From NCBI RefSeq assembly GCF_021134715.1, contig NC_060023.1:8990001-9054000 (forward strand): a stretch of 64,000 nucleotides of DNA, in the 5' to 3' direction. Shown here one piece after another: positions 11,602 through 22,181 of this stretch. The first letter of the stretch is position 1, and the number at the start of each line of letters is the position of its first letter. This stretch comes from Daphnia pulex. Lineage: Eukaryota > Arthropoda > Branchiopoda > Diplostraca > Daphniidae. The notes under the pieces were generated by a model that saw only the letters and a list, made by a program, of their open reading frames with translations, did not search any database and was not told the origin of the DNA. A program made the translations under genes and the position numbers.

Positions 11602-13101
11602 TCATTGCTCGGGAGCGATTCCATCAATAAAAATCTTCAGAACGCTTTTCCACGAGTCTAGATCGTCACCAGCGATACCCTTTGCAATCAAAGTGTCTAG
11701 CAGAAGACGGCCAAAGTCCTGCGAAATAAATTTATGTTATTGAATTTTTGTTTCGTCTCCTTATATGGTAAAAACAAAAACAGAAGGATAATGTAGGCCT
11801 ACCTCAAAGCGATCTCGGACAGCGTTTCTCGGAGAATAGATGCGCTGCTCGTGGCTGTATCTCATATAATTGATGTTACCCAACAGTTGCAGTTTATCTC
11901 CCATGGTCGAGATAATTGTATCTAGGCGGTTGGCGACGAGTGCAACTTGTTGGTTGAAATCGGTGTTGCTAATCAAAGACTCCAAGGGTAGACTGGCGAA
12001 TTTGGCGAAGTATTTCTGAGAGCGAGGATTCTCTCTGAAGAGCCTGTCCATTTATAATATTTCGTAAGTTATTTCTACTGTGATGAATTGTGCGTTTTAT
12101 TTGAATTTATTGTGCTATTTACTCGATGAAGATGGCAGAAACGATTGAGTTGCGATCGCCTCTCATTGATGCCCACGTACTCTGGACTTCTTTGATTTGT
12201 TGGGGGGTCAGTCGAGTTTGGGGATCAGGCAAATCTTCTGGATTCCTTCAATGCAATGGTTATAATTACAAGATTGTTTTTAGGCATGTTGAAGCTACTC
12301 ACTTTAAAGTCTGTGATAGGCCACCAATCAATTCATGAATTCCATTTTTCCAAGCCTGTCTGGCATCGATTGTCATTGCACTTCCGATTTCTTCTTCGAG
12401 AACTTGAATAAGAATGACCCCGAATTTCTAAAGTTCAAATCCGTTATTTGAATACGACGTACCGGTATTATCGTTGAAAAAAAATTCGTGAATCACCTTA
12501 AACATAGTAGTGGTAACTCCTCGGGGTTGATGTGCACCACCAAGAGCGTTCAATTGGTTGGCCATCAGCTCCTGGCTGGACAGGGACTGGACAATGACGT
12601 TCAAACCGGCCAAGATGGTGTAGGACTGAGCCAAGAAGTTTCCATTGCTTAACAAATCTGACTGAGGGACATCAGCGAACTTGCTGAATTTCTTCTGGTA
12701 TTCGGGATAAGCCTTGAGAAATCTGGGTTAATCAACGTTTGATGTTAGTCTTGATTGATTTAATTTCTATTAGGATTCGATTCATACTTGGAAAGGAGCT
12801 TGGGTGCGACATCTCCATCTTTTTTGGCCTTATTCCAAGTTGTGCGAATGATAGCGCGTTCCTGAGTGCTAAGAAGTCCTGACCCCATTTCATCATCTTC
12901 TGTCGTCATAATAGACATAGCGATCGCATATGAAGTTTTACCGGGCTAAAATGTAAATAATTTGATTTTACCAATGACGTTCAAGACTTTAAATTTTTTT
13001 TGCGGGAAAATGTATTAGGTTAAACTTACCATAGCCATGTTAGCGCAAGCGCTTGTGGCGGCGATTGTGCCAAAGAAGAGAGCGAGTGTGAGGATCTGCA
13101 T
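11602..13101 (-). CDS. Hb: Two-domain hemoglobin 3, divergent copy
   Basis: Exons 13030-13101, 12788-12945, 12497-12722, 12303-12427, 12123-12245, 11803-12043, 11602-11718 join to 353 residues with the standard phases. Signal peptide is MQILTLALFFGTIAATSA. Proximal histidines are near 141 (GGAHQPRG) and 299 (NYMRYSH), with Gln at both distal positions, so heme binding should be intact. It is the most divergent copy: the Thr-rich leader is replaced by PGKTSYAIAMSIMTTEDDE, the exon 2/3 junction reads KLLSKFLKAYPEYQ, the exon 4/5 region is IHELIGGLSQTLKNPEDL, exon 5 ends FIE instead of FIK, and exon 6 has five extra codons before its end (YSPRNAVRDRFE). The C-terminus is APEQ. A TACGTG lies at 13267. 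Confidence 0.94.
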
Positions 13102-13174
13102 GCTGCTGCAATAGGTTGTTCTGTTGTATAGCATCCAGAAGCTAACTGTTTGCCTTCTGTCTGAATTTGCAGCG

Positions 13175-13272
13175 CTTTATATACCCCTGATATGATCGCT
13201 TGTAAAATTAAATTTGTTGTGTTTAGTCGCGATATTCAAGGTTATTTACTTAGTCGAAACACGGCCTACGTG
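13175..13272 (-). promoter_or_regulatory. Promoter of hemoglobin 3: TATA box and TACGTG
   Basis: TATATAAAG (coding strand, 13175-13183) lies about 75 bp upstream and TACGTG (13267-13272) 166 bp upstream of the ATG. The flank GGCCTACGTGA is shared with the promoters of hemoglobins 6 and 8. Confidence 0.75.
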
Positions 13273-14277
13273 ATGATACATGTTCCGTTGAAATCCGTTG
13301 CGCATGTTTTGTGGTTATCTTGCGAACACTTAAATGGGTTTCAGCTGTGAGTTTGAAATTTTTCTGATGGATTGTGCCGGTCTTCCACTGACGCATCCGT
13401 TCACCCTTGAAGTAAATAAACATGATGCTGTGTTTACGGTTTTACTCTGTTTTCGATAGGAGTTAAACGGAACTTTACGAAACAGGAAGGAATCGTGTTG
13501 CTCATCCTCAGTGACCGTCTACAGCATATGGTGGAATAATTTTTTTTAAACGAATCTTTTCTTTTAACTGATTTTTTAACTTAGAAAAAAAAAATCAGTA
13601 AAAGCGGGTAAATATATGCTGGACGGACAAATTTCCTGGATGCAATCGCTCAAGTTTTGAGTCTTCCAACTTGAGAAATCGATCTTGGGTTTTCCTTCTT
13701 TCGGCAAATGCAACCTCTACACGAGTATACTGATAGATGAGATGGCGGTTTATAACATGCATCTCGAAGCCTTGAAAAAGAGAGGTTAAAAGTCAAACAA
13801 GGAAGCAAAACAAGTACACTGTAGTAATAGTCGACATCTTTGATGTTTTTTTTCTTCTCTTCCTGTTTTTTTTTTTTCCTTTTTTTAAATTCTTCTTAGA
13901 AACGTGGGAGGCGTTCATAGTGACAGGAACTATAACGACTCAATTAGAAGCTTGTATACCGTTTTTATTTTGATATATGTAACATTGGAACTTGTTAGAA
14001 CAGAAGGTTTTGTTGGGCGATGCTTGTGTAGGTCTCAATGCAAAAATTGGGCCTGCTTATCCGTCTATGACACTTGTGATAGAATCAGTGCACTTCCAAC
14101 TTTTAATATTTGAATAAAAAACCAAATTTTGCAATAATAACAGTGTTGGAAAAAAAAGGAACTAGATGATTTTTTTTTTACTGATTTTTATTGTAAGACC
14201 AAAACAAAATTAAACAAAATAACGAAATTTGTCTTTCCTTTGAAACTTCTTGAGAAGAGAACCAAAGGTCGACAAGT
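13273..14277. other. Intergenic between hemoglobins 3 and 4
   Basis: A long T-rich tract lies near 13840-13890. No open frame of interest; the right end is the 3' flank of hemoglobin 4. Confidence 0.4.
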
Positions 14278-15779
14278 TTAGTTTTTGGGGGAAATTCCGT
14301 TGACCAAGACGGACAAAACGCTCTTCCACGAGTCCAAATCGTCAGAAGAAACACCCTTAGCAGCCAAAGACTGGACGAGGAGACGGCCGAAGTCCTGAAA
14401 GAAAGAGTTGAATTAGAATGCGATCAAATAAGTTATCTTTTGTTTAACTCACATCCCAAGCTCCACGGGGAATGCTGCGAGCGGTGTGGGTGTAGCGCAT
14501 GTAGTTGATGTTGCCCAAAAGCTGCAGTTTGTCATCCAGAGCGGAGATGATGGTGTCAACGCGGTCGGCGACGAGGGCGACTTGCTTCTCGTAATCGGCA
14601 TTGCCGGGCAGAGCATCGGCAGCGACAGAGGCGAACTTGGCGAAGAATTTCTGGATGCGGGGAGTCTCCTTGAAGAGCCTTTGAACAACAATGTTGTTTT
14701 AGTATTAGAGATTTTTGATTGGTGAAATGAATCACTTACTTGATGAAAATGTCGGAGACCATAGCGTTGCGACCTCCACGGATGTTCTCCCATGACCTCT
14801 GAACATCACCGATCATGTGACCGGACAACTTGGTTTGGGGATCGACCAAATCTTCCGATTTCCTTTAAATTAAATGCAATTGTTATAATCCTTATACTCG
14901 TTAAATTAAAGTTTTGACCAAGAAATTTAACGGAATTTTTCTTTTTTCGTTGTAATAAGTGAAATCAATGTCGATGACTTACTTGAGGGTCTTGGAGATT
15001 CCGGCAACCAAAGCGGCGAGTCCGCTCTTCCAGGCGCTCTTGGCCTCAGCGTTGAAGGCGCTGCCGAGCTCCTCAGCAAGGACTCCGGTCAAGATTTCGC
15101 CGAATTGCTGCATTTTTCAATTTTCAGTTTAAGTTAAAAGGCTAACAACTTGGAAGTATTATTTTGAATTTGGGTTTGAAAACGAACCTCGAACATGATG
15201 GGAGTAGCTCCGCGGGCCTGGTGAGCTCCGCCGAGAGCGTTCAATTGGCTGGCCAAAAGTTCCTGGCTGGACAGGGACTGGACGACGACGTTCAAACCGG
15301 CCAAGATGGTGTAAGCCTGGGCCAAGAAATTTCCGTTGCCCAAAAGTTCGTTCTGGGGAACAGAGGCGAACTTGCTGAACATCTTTTGGTATTCGGGGTG
15401 GGCAGTGACGAAGCTGAATTTACACGTACAAATTAATTTTGATTCCACTTTTGAGTCTTATGCGGAAAAACTTACCGGTAAAGAACTTGGGGAGCGACAT
15501 CGCCGTCCTTCTTGGCTTGGTCCCAGGTCTTGCGGATGACACTGCGGTCGTGAGAGCTCAGGATTCCTTCATCTCCTTCATCAGCAGAGACGGTGGTGAC
15601 GGTGGTGGTGACGGTGGTCAAGGTGGTTCCAGGCTAAAGATATTCGTATGGATTATTTACTAAGTATGTAGATTTAATTTAAATAAAATTTTCAACTTTA
15701 ATTGTTGACTTACAGCTTGTTGAGAGCAAGCACTGACGAAGGCGACGAGGCCAAAGAGAAGGGCAAACTTGAAAGCCAT
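14278..15779 (-). CDS. Hb: Two-domain hemoglobin 4
   Basis: Exons 15714-15779, 15476-15633, 15188-15413, 14983-15107, 14740-14862, 14453-14678, 14278-14394 join to 346 residues. Signal peptide MAFKFALLFGLVAFVSA is followed by CSQQA. Domain 1 shows distal Gln 107 and proximal His 139; domain 2 shows distal Gln 265 and proximal His 297. Exon 6 ends RGAWD (Asp) where nearly all others have Glu, and its donor is GTGAGT. The last exon (LLVQSLAAKGVSSDDLDSW) is shared with hemoglobin 5. Exons 3-4 and the intron between them match hemoglobin 2 almost exactly, so the gene looks like a mosaic. Extracellular oxygen carrier, with TACGTG at 16023. Confidence 0.96.
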
Positions 15780-15849
15780 TATTGCGAGACGAATTAGCTC
15801 TGGAAATATCAGTCAGCTAAGTGATGCTCTTCTGAGGATTTCCACCGCT

Positions 15850-16028
15850 CTTATATACCGAACTGGGCTTGAGGAAGTAGGTTCTGAGAATTCCGAGATA
15901 GGGAATCTCCGTTTCACGCGATAACCGCATGACAACAAGCCTAAGCGGTAGCATACTTGGGGGTTGAACTATTGACTACCAGTCTTGTTTTTTAACCAGA
16001 CAGCCTATGCTGGAAAAAGATGTACGTG
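15850..16028 (-). promoter_or_regulatory. Promoter of hemoglobin 4: TATA box and TACGTG
   Basis: TATATAAG (coding strand, 15850-15857) is about 70 bp upstream. TACGTG is at 16023-16028, 244 bp upstream, farther out than in most copies. Confidence 0.7.
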
Positions 16029-17072
16029 ATGTCGACCACGTTTTACTTTGGGAGTTCATGTTTGTTTAACTTCGATGTTGATGGCTGATATTTTTTTAAA
16101 ACTTGGGTTCAACATGGTCCTTGGGTAATAAATCAACCGTTTCTCCACTAAAATCAGATGTCAGCAAATTGAATTAAACCGGTTGTCTAGCCTTGTGCGG
16201 TGAGTTCCATCAAATCTATGTTTGATGGAGCCTACATTTTTCGAAATAATTTTTTTTGTCTCGTGACGGTTTGTTTTGTTTACGGTTCAATGAATACGTT
16301 TCTCGATGACCTCATTCGCACTTGCTTTCACGCATTCGGTTTTGCTGTAAGGGATTTTGCAATAGGTGCCTTTTTGCCGCTTGCCTATTTAAACCAACTG
16401 TTAGTTATGAATTTGTGTTCTTGCATTTTTTTTTCATTATTATTTTCTTTCCGCCTTTCAGAAAGGAATTTTTGCTTTCATCATTTTGCTCTGCTTTTCA
16501 AAGATTGAGTTTGATGATTGTTTGCTTTTTGTTGCTTGAAAATCACTCAGTCAGAATTGCAAGAAATTTTATTTCACTTATTGCCGTAGTACGTGACACT
16601 AGTCACGTTTTGTTTTTATCGTCTGAAGTTTCATTAAGTTGTGGTTCGCATGACATTAGGGTCAAAGGATGATCGACTAGATTGATATTTCCTCTTTTTC
16701 TTAACCAAGAAACTTGGCGAAGTACACAACACAGAAACATTTCCCCCAAGTTCAAATGTCATTCAGGATTCGATTACCTCTTTTCTGTGGCCGCTATGTC
16801 CCTTCCTATTTGCCCAGTCATCATATTTATCCATCGACTAAATCGATTTTTGAATCGATCCAAAATATGATATGTTATGATACTGCACGTGTCGGATGAA
16901 AACCGACTTAATATATTCCGTATACATCTTTTGATTTTGGGTCGGTGTCGATATCGCCTTAATAGACCTAGAGTGTGCATGGTGTTTTCCGATAGGAAAA
17001 GTACACCATTTTTGTTGGAAACTCCCCTTCATTATCTCCAATAGTTTATCGTTAGGCTATTTTTCGTCTTGT
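16029..17072. other. Intergenic between hemoglobin 4 and the globin relic
   Basis: AT-rich. Short open frames here are not protein-like. A CACGTG near 16887 stands alone. Nothing else can be supported. Confidence 0.4.
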
Positions 17073-17524
17073 TTAACTCTCCTTGCCACAAGAAACTTCT
17101 CTAAATATAGCTTTCGTTTGACTGACAATAATATTGTGCGGCCGTCTTATCTGATATTCTGTATTGAAAGATGCCCTCAAATGAGAATTCACCGAACTTT
17201 CATTTAACAAATTTGTCAACAAAATATTCCGCCATCTTCTCCGCCAAAAGTATAACATGATCAGAACGTTCCTCTTCAGTCCAGATAGACAGACGCGCGA
17301 GACACCCTCGATGCTCAAATCGGTCCAGTGTTGGGGGAAAACGGCCAAATTCCTGCAAAGTAAAAGAAACGTTTCCTAATGTACAGAATAATTGCCCATC
17401 TATTTGTATTTGGATCTGTCTCTTACCTCAACTCTTTCAAGATTCATTCTACTCGGTTGTTGACCGTAGCGCAATTAATGTTACCCAACAGCTGCAGTTT
17501 CTCGTCAATCGCGGAAATCATGAA
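17073..17524 (-). pseudogene. Relic of hemoglobin exons 6 and 7 (minus strand)
   Basis: A piece equivalent to the end of exon 6 (about 17427-17524) still reads ISAIDEKLQLLGNIN, then degenerates: the proximal His motif is replaced by CATVNN and a TGA follows in that frame, while the original GAG/GTAAG donor survives at 17427/17426. About 75 bp downstream an exon-7-like start follows an intact acceptor (17352, EFGRF) and soon drifts out of frame, keeping only fragments such as EGVS in another frame. It cannot encode a heme domain. Order and orientation are those of the neighbouring genes. Confidence 0.8.
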
Positions 17525-17715
17525 GTCCTCCTGCGAGCGATTCGATTGTTGAATTCGCCGTTTCTTCCCCACCGAACATTTGAGCAAAATTAAGGGGGTC
17601 TCTCTCTCCTTGACGATGCCTTCAACCATAACGAATGACTTTAACTGATTAACTTGCTCACGAGAAATGTGTCTTATCCTTACGTTTTCTGAAATTGTTA
17701 TACTTGACGAAGAGG

Positions 17716-17830
17716 ATGGCAACTGGACGCCATCATTTCCGCCATGGACGAAAAACTGCAGCTGTTGGGTAACATTAACTACAAACGTTACAGCCAACAA
17801 CCGGGGCGGAATGGTCCGCAACCGCGTTGA
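17716..17830 (+). pseudogene. Inverted hemoglobin exon-6 fragment (plus strand)
   Basis: On the plus strand the sequence reads LDAIISAMDEKLQLLGNINY, then KRYSQQPGRNGPQPR and a stop. This is the middle of exon 6, lying head to head with the minus-strand relic about 200 bp away. The proximal His is missing (SQQ instead of THx). It faces away from the surviving promoter at 17887-17952, so part of the dead gene was inverted or inserted backwards. Confidence 0.82.
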
Positions 17831-17886
17831 TGTAAGAACCGCTCACTGAAACAAATGACGGGGGCTCGAAACTGAAGTTGTCCCCG

Positions 17887-17952
17887 TATTTATACGCTGC
17901 GGGAGGATTTGAAACAAACGCATCAGCGTCATTAATTTGAGTAGGCTACGTG
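17887..17952 (-). promoter_or_regulatory. Surviving promoter of the dead hemoglobin copy
   Basis: TATAAATA (coding strand, 17887-17894) and TACGTG (17947-17952) have the same spacing, about 55 bp, as in working copies such as hemoglobins 1 and 7. No intact signal-peptide exon follows. Inference: a relic promoter, perhaps still oxygen-responsive. Confidence 0.6.
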
Positions 17953-18923
17953 TCAGCAGTCGATTTTTGTTTTCCAGATCATTCTTTATTGGCCGGGAAA
18001 AAAAAATGGTCTACGTCAGTGTCAGGGGTGGGGTCATGGACGCTTAGATTCGTTTCCTTTTTCAAGTTTCAGTTGAGATTTATATTCACTGAGTAGCATT
18101 TAATGTGTTGTAGTTGGGTACTCGTCGATTAAGGATATAAACTCGGTCTTCTGCTGAACTGTTTCGATCGACAGATGAAGATGCAATCTTGTAGCTAATT
18201 TGATTAATGGCAGCGCTGTACAATTGGTACAAAGTTATAGAACTCTGTAACTTTGTCCAGTTATAGTAGCTCGTGTCGGACACATAACATGGGGTTTATT
18301 GATGTTTTTATTAGTAAGTAGCATAAGATATAAAGGGGATTTCGTTTGATTTTTGAATTGGGTGGAACTTTATTATCTTCTCGTCATGTCTTGCAAGTCC
18401 CAAGCTTGGTTTGTTGGTTAAAAAACAAACAACAACAGTGTTGTATTTACCAATGGTCCATTCATTGGCGTTTGGATTGTATTTCATGAGGAAACATTTA
18501 ATACATGTAAAGCACTAGCTATGGCTTGTCATACTAGTTCAAGTTGTTGGGACAAAGACGGTAGCTGAAAAACGATTAAATTAAACCGGAGTGGAACAAA
18601 TTCTTGAAATCGTATTGATTACAAACGAAATATAGATAGCTGCAATTTTGATTTTCGGTTGAGCTAGAAATTTCAGAAACTCAGAAAAGACTGAAGATGA
18701 TGTCTTATGTTGTAGGCACAAAACCCAATCAAATCAGGCAGTATAATTTCATTTTGATTTAATAAAGACACAGTTGAGAGACCTTTTTTTTAAGTAATTG
18801 TATTTGGGAAAAAAAAATAATAACAATAAAAAAAATGTCAGAATCAGACGGTTCAGAAATTTTTTCTTCTCCTCATTATTGCTTGAGCATTGATTTTGGA
18901 GAACTCCAGTAAGATATTTAAAT
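17953..18923. other. Intergenic between the globin relic and hemoglobin 5
   Basis: AT-rich; no coding exon, repeat or RNA gene recognised. Confidence 0.4.
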
Positions 18924-20404
18924 CTAGGGAGCAATTCCGTTGACCAAGACGGACAAAACGCTCTTCCACGAGTCCAAATCGTCAGAAGAAACACCCTTAG
19001 CAGCCAAAGACTGGACGAGGAGACGGCCAAAGTCCTGAAAGAAAGAGTTGAATTAAAATACCATCGCGATTTCATTATTTCAACATGGACTTACCTCCCA
19101 AGGTCCACGGGGAATGCTACGGGCGATGTGAGTGTAGCGCATGTAGTTAACGTTACCCAAAAGCTGCAGTTTGTCATCCAGAGCGGAGATGATGGTGTCA
19201 ACACGGTCGGCGACGAGGGCGACTTGCTTCTCGTAATCGGCATTGCCGGGCAGAGCATCGGCAGCGACATTGGCGAACTTGGTGAAGAATTTCTGGATGC
19301 GGGGAGTCTCCTTGAAGAGCCTTTGAACAACAATTTTGTTTTAGTATTAGAAATTTTTGATAAGTTACTGAATCAATCACTCACTTGATGAAGATGTCGG
19401 AGACCATAGCGTTGCGACCTCCACGGATGTTCTCCCATGACCTCTGAACATCACCAATCATGTGAGGAGACAATTTGGTTTGGGGATCGGCCAAATCCTC
19501 GGATTTCCTAAATAGATGCGATAATTTTGAATTCAAATGTGATACCTTTGCATCAAGGCCTACTGTTTTGTCAACTTTTTAAAAGAAAAACTAATATGTT
19601 TGTTTGGTAATGAATTACTTGAGGGTCTTGGAGATTCCGGCAACCAAAGCGGCGAGTCCGCTCTTCCAGGCGCTCTTGGCCTCAGCGTTGAAGGCGCTGC
19701 CGAGCTCTTCAGCAAGGACTCCGGTCAAGATTTCACCGAATTGCTGCATTTCCAATTGTAGAGTTAAAGTTAATAAGCTAATTGGAAAATTTACTGTATA
19801 TTTTATCATTTGGTTTTGGAAACGAACCTCAAACATGATGGGGGTGGCTCCACGAGCCTGGTGAGCACCGCCGAGAGCGTTCAATTGGTTGGCCAAAAGT
19901 TCCTGGCTGGACAGGGACTGGATGACGACGTTCAAACCGGCCAAGATGGTGTAAGCCTGGGCCAAGAAGTTTCCGTTGCCCATAAGTTCGTTCTGGGGAA
20001 CAGTGGCGAACTTGCTGAACATCTTTTGGTATTCGGGGTGGGCAGTGACGAAGCTGAATTTACACGTACAAATTCAATTTTGATTCCACTTGGTAATCAT
20101 TAAGCGGGAAACTTACCGGAAGAGAACTTGAGGAGGGACATCACCGTCCTTCTTGGCTTGGTCCCAGGTCTTGCGGATGACACTGCGGTCGTGAGAGCTC
20201 AAGATTCCTTCATCTCCTTCATCAGCAGAGACGGTGGTGACGGTAGTGGTGACAGTGGTGGTGGTGGTTCCGGGCTGAATATGCAAATGGATCATAGTGG
20301 TATTGAATTAAATTGAATGATGAATGAAATTTCTAACTTACAGCTTGAGAGCAAGCACTGGCGAAGGCGACGAGGCCGAAGAGAAGGGCAAACTTGAAAG
20401 CCAT
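18924..20404 (-). CDS. Hb: Two-domain hemoglobin 5
   Basis: Exons 20342-20404, 20117-20274, 19828-20053, 19619-19743, 19385-19507, 19095-19320, 18924-19034 join to 343 residues. Signal peptide MAFKFALLFGLVAFASA is followed by CSQA. Thr leader PGTTTTTVTTTVTTVSADEG; proximal His about 138 and 296. The protein ends NGIAP at a TAG, two residues short of the usual APKK/SPKN. Donor sites of introns 3 and 4 (GTTCGT, GTAATT) are non-consensus but kept in several paralogs. Intron 6 is nearly identical to that of hemoglobin 7, although hemoglobin 6 lies between them. Two TACGTG motifs lie upstream. Confidence 0.96.
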
Positions 20405-20473
20405 TATTGCGAGACGAGTTAGCTCTGGAAATATCAGTTAGCTAAGTGATGCTCTTCTGAGGATTTTCTTGTT

Positions 20474-20980
20474 CTTTTATAGTGGAAGTGTATTGAAGAG
20501 ATTAGCTGCTGACGCTGTTTTTTTTTCTCCGAAAAGTTTCACATGGCCTTAGCGAGGACTTTCAAGTCACCAATCAGAATTTTCGGTTTAAACCGTCATA
20601 GATGTTCGTCCATCCTATTGAACATTGAACTGTTTTTAACTATCAGTTAACTGACTGACGAGCGACCTGCAGGAATGGAACGGGACGTACGTGACGAGGA
20701 TCACGTCGTTTTTCTACGCCCATACTCAAGTTACTTCTTAGTATGTGTCTTATAGTCAGCAACTGTAGGTTCATCAAAAGGTCAGTTTGCTGAGTATACT
20801 GCAATATAACCGAAGTTTGTTTTGGGTTGTAAATGTCATTCGCTATACGATTGGGTCTTGCTCCTCGATAAAAAAGTTATTAAACATTTTAGAATCATGC
20901 TAACCGGAGATAATCCTGTGCAGCTTTTAAGGAATCAGAACTGATTTCACGAGCATATATTTTGCAAAACAACGTACGTG
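20474..20980 (-). promoter_or_regulatory. Promoter of hemoglobin 5: TATA box and two TACGTG motifs
   Basis: TATAAAAG (20474-20481) lies 70 bp upstream. ACGTACGTGACG at about 20685 contains TACGTG (20688-20693) and its reverse overlapping; a second copy, in AACGTACGTGATG, is at 20975-20980. They lie about 284 and 571 bp upstream of the ATG. Confidence 0.7.
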
Positions 20981-22181
20981 ATGTTTTTGGGTAATAGCAC
21001 ACGCTCTCTGTATTGATGACGTCCTTCTTATTAATAGCCGGGCAGATTCATTCTGTAAAGAGCCAGCAATTGTATAATTTTCTAATAGCTTTTGAATCAA
21101 AAATTGCGAACCCTTTCTCGATAACTGCCTATTTATCTTGATTACACATTGAGTTTTAAAACTAAAGTTTATCGCACACTTACTTCCCAGGTCATATTTT
21201 TTTTTTTTTTCGGGGGGGGGGGGGGGGGTTGTTGTCGCAATTTTCTAGAAAAAATCGCCTGGCCATTGAATTTCTTTCATTATCTCATCTCTTTGGCTAT
21301 AGAAATGTGTTCGAGTATTTTTGGTAGACACAAGACAGTACACATGAGTTTTATACTACTATAGACACTCTGTCGCGCCCACTGTTTATGTTTTGGTATG
21401 AGCGGGGGTACGAGTGATGTATTCCGTTTACAAAACTAAAACCAACAGTCTTAATGAAAGCAGTTCTTTTAAAAATGACTTCTGTTACGGTTCCCGCGAC
21501 TTTGTTTCGTTGAAAGTACAGTAGGACTCCTGTTTTCTTAATAATGATGTAATCGATAAACAGTTAAACACATTACATCTAAATTCCAGTATCAATGTAA
21601 TATGGAATACCTTTCTGCGGCAATTTCAAACAGCCCTCCCAGCCTCCCTGTCACTTGCGTTCCCATGTTTCGAACAGTTTAGAGTGTCCTTTTATGGGAT
21701 CGGGTCGAAAAAGTTTCATTTACTGACAGAAGTTCATCATAAAACGTGAAATAAAACTTTTTTTAAATTTGAAATCACAATTTGGGGTGATGTTTAAAAT
21801 ACATGCGATTTCGTGTGTTCCATTACTAGAACTCCCATGAATTTATTGACTTTAAGTTCGTTCCATCAGTTTGCATTGAGTACGGTAGTAATATTCAGCG
21901 TATTATATGGCAAAGCGTTTGAGTCTCAATGTCTCATGATGACTGCCACCTCACATTTTACTTGCTCGAATGCCAACATACGGGATGGCTTTTCTATATT
22001 GAATGCAGTCATTGATTAAGATTCATAAATTTGAACGGAAATGAGACCAATCTCGTACTACTGAGATCCATAGAGAAACAAATTGTTTGTTGCTTTTCAG
22101 TATCTGAATTATTTTGTGTTTATTGATGACATTTAGTTTTTTTCTTTTTCAATTATGGCGAGTTCTTAAAACAACAATAAT
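20981..22181. other. Intergenic between hemoglobins 5 and 6, with T14/G17 tract
   Basis: A homopolymer pair, T14 (21197-21210) then C then G17 (21212-21228), stands out. The last 350 bp resemble the 3' flank of hemoglobin 7 near 26160-26560 (shared words around ATTTTGTGTTTATTGATGA), marking the edge of a duplicated unit. Confidence 0.5.

Noticed and set aside
16200-16672. Overlapping plus-strand frames of 102 and 116 codons
   Set aside because: Phe/Leu-rich translation of T-rich intergenic DNA; no motif, splice site or conservation between the cluster gaps.
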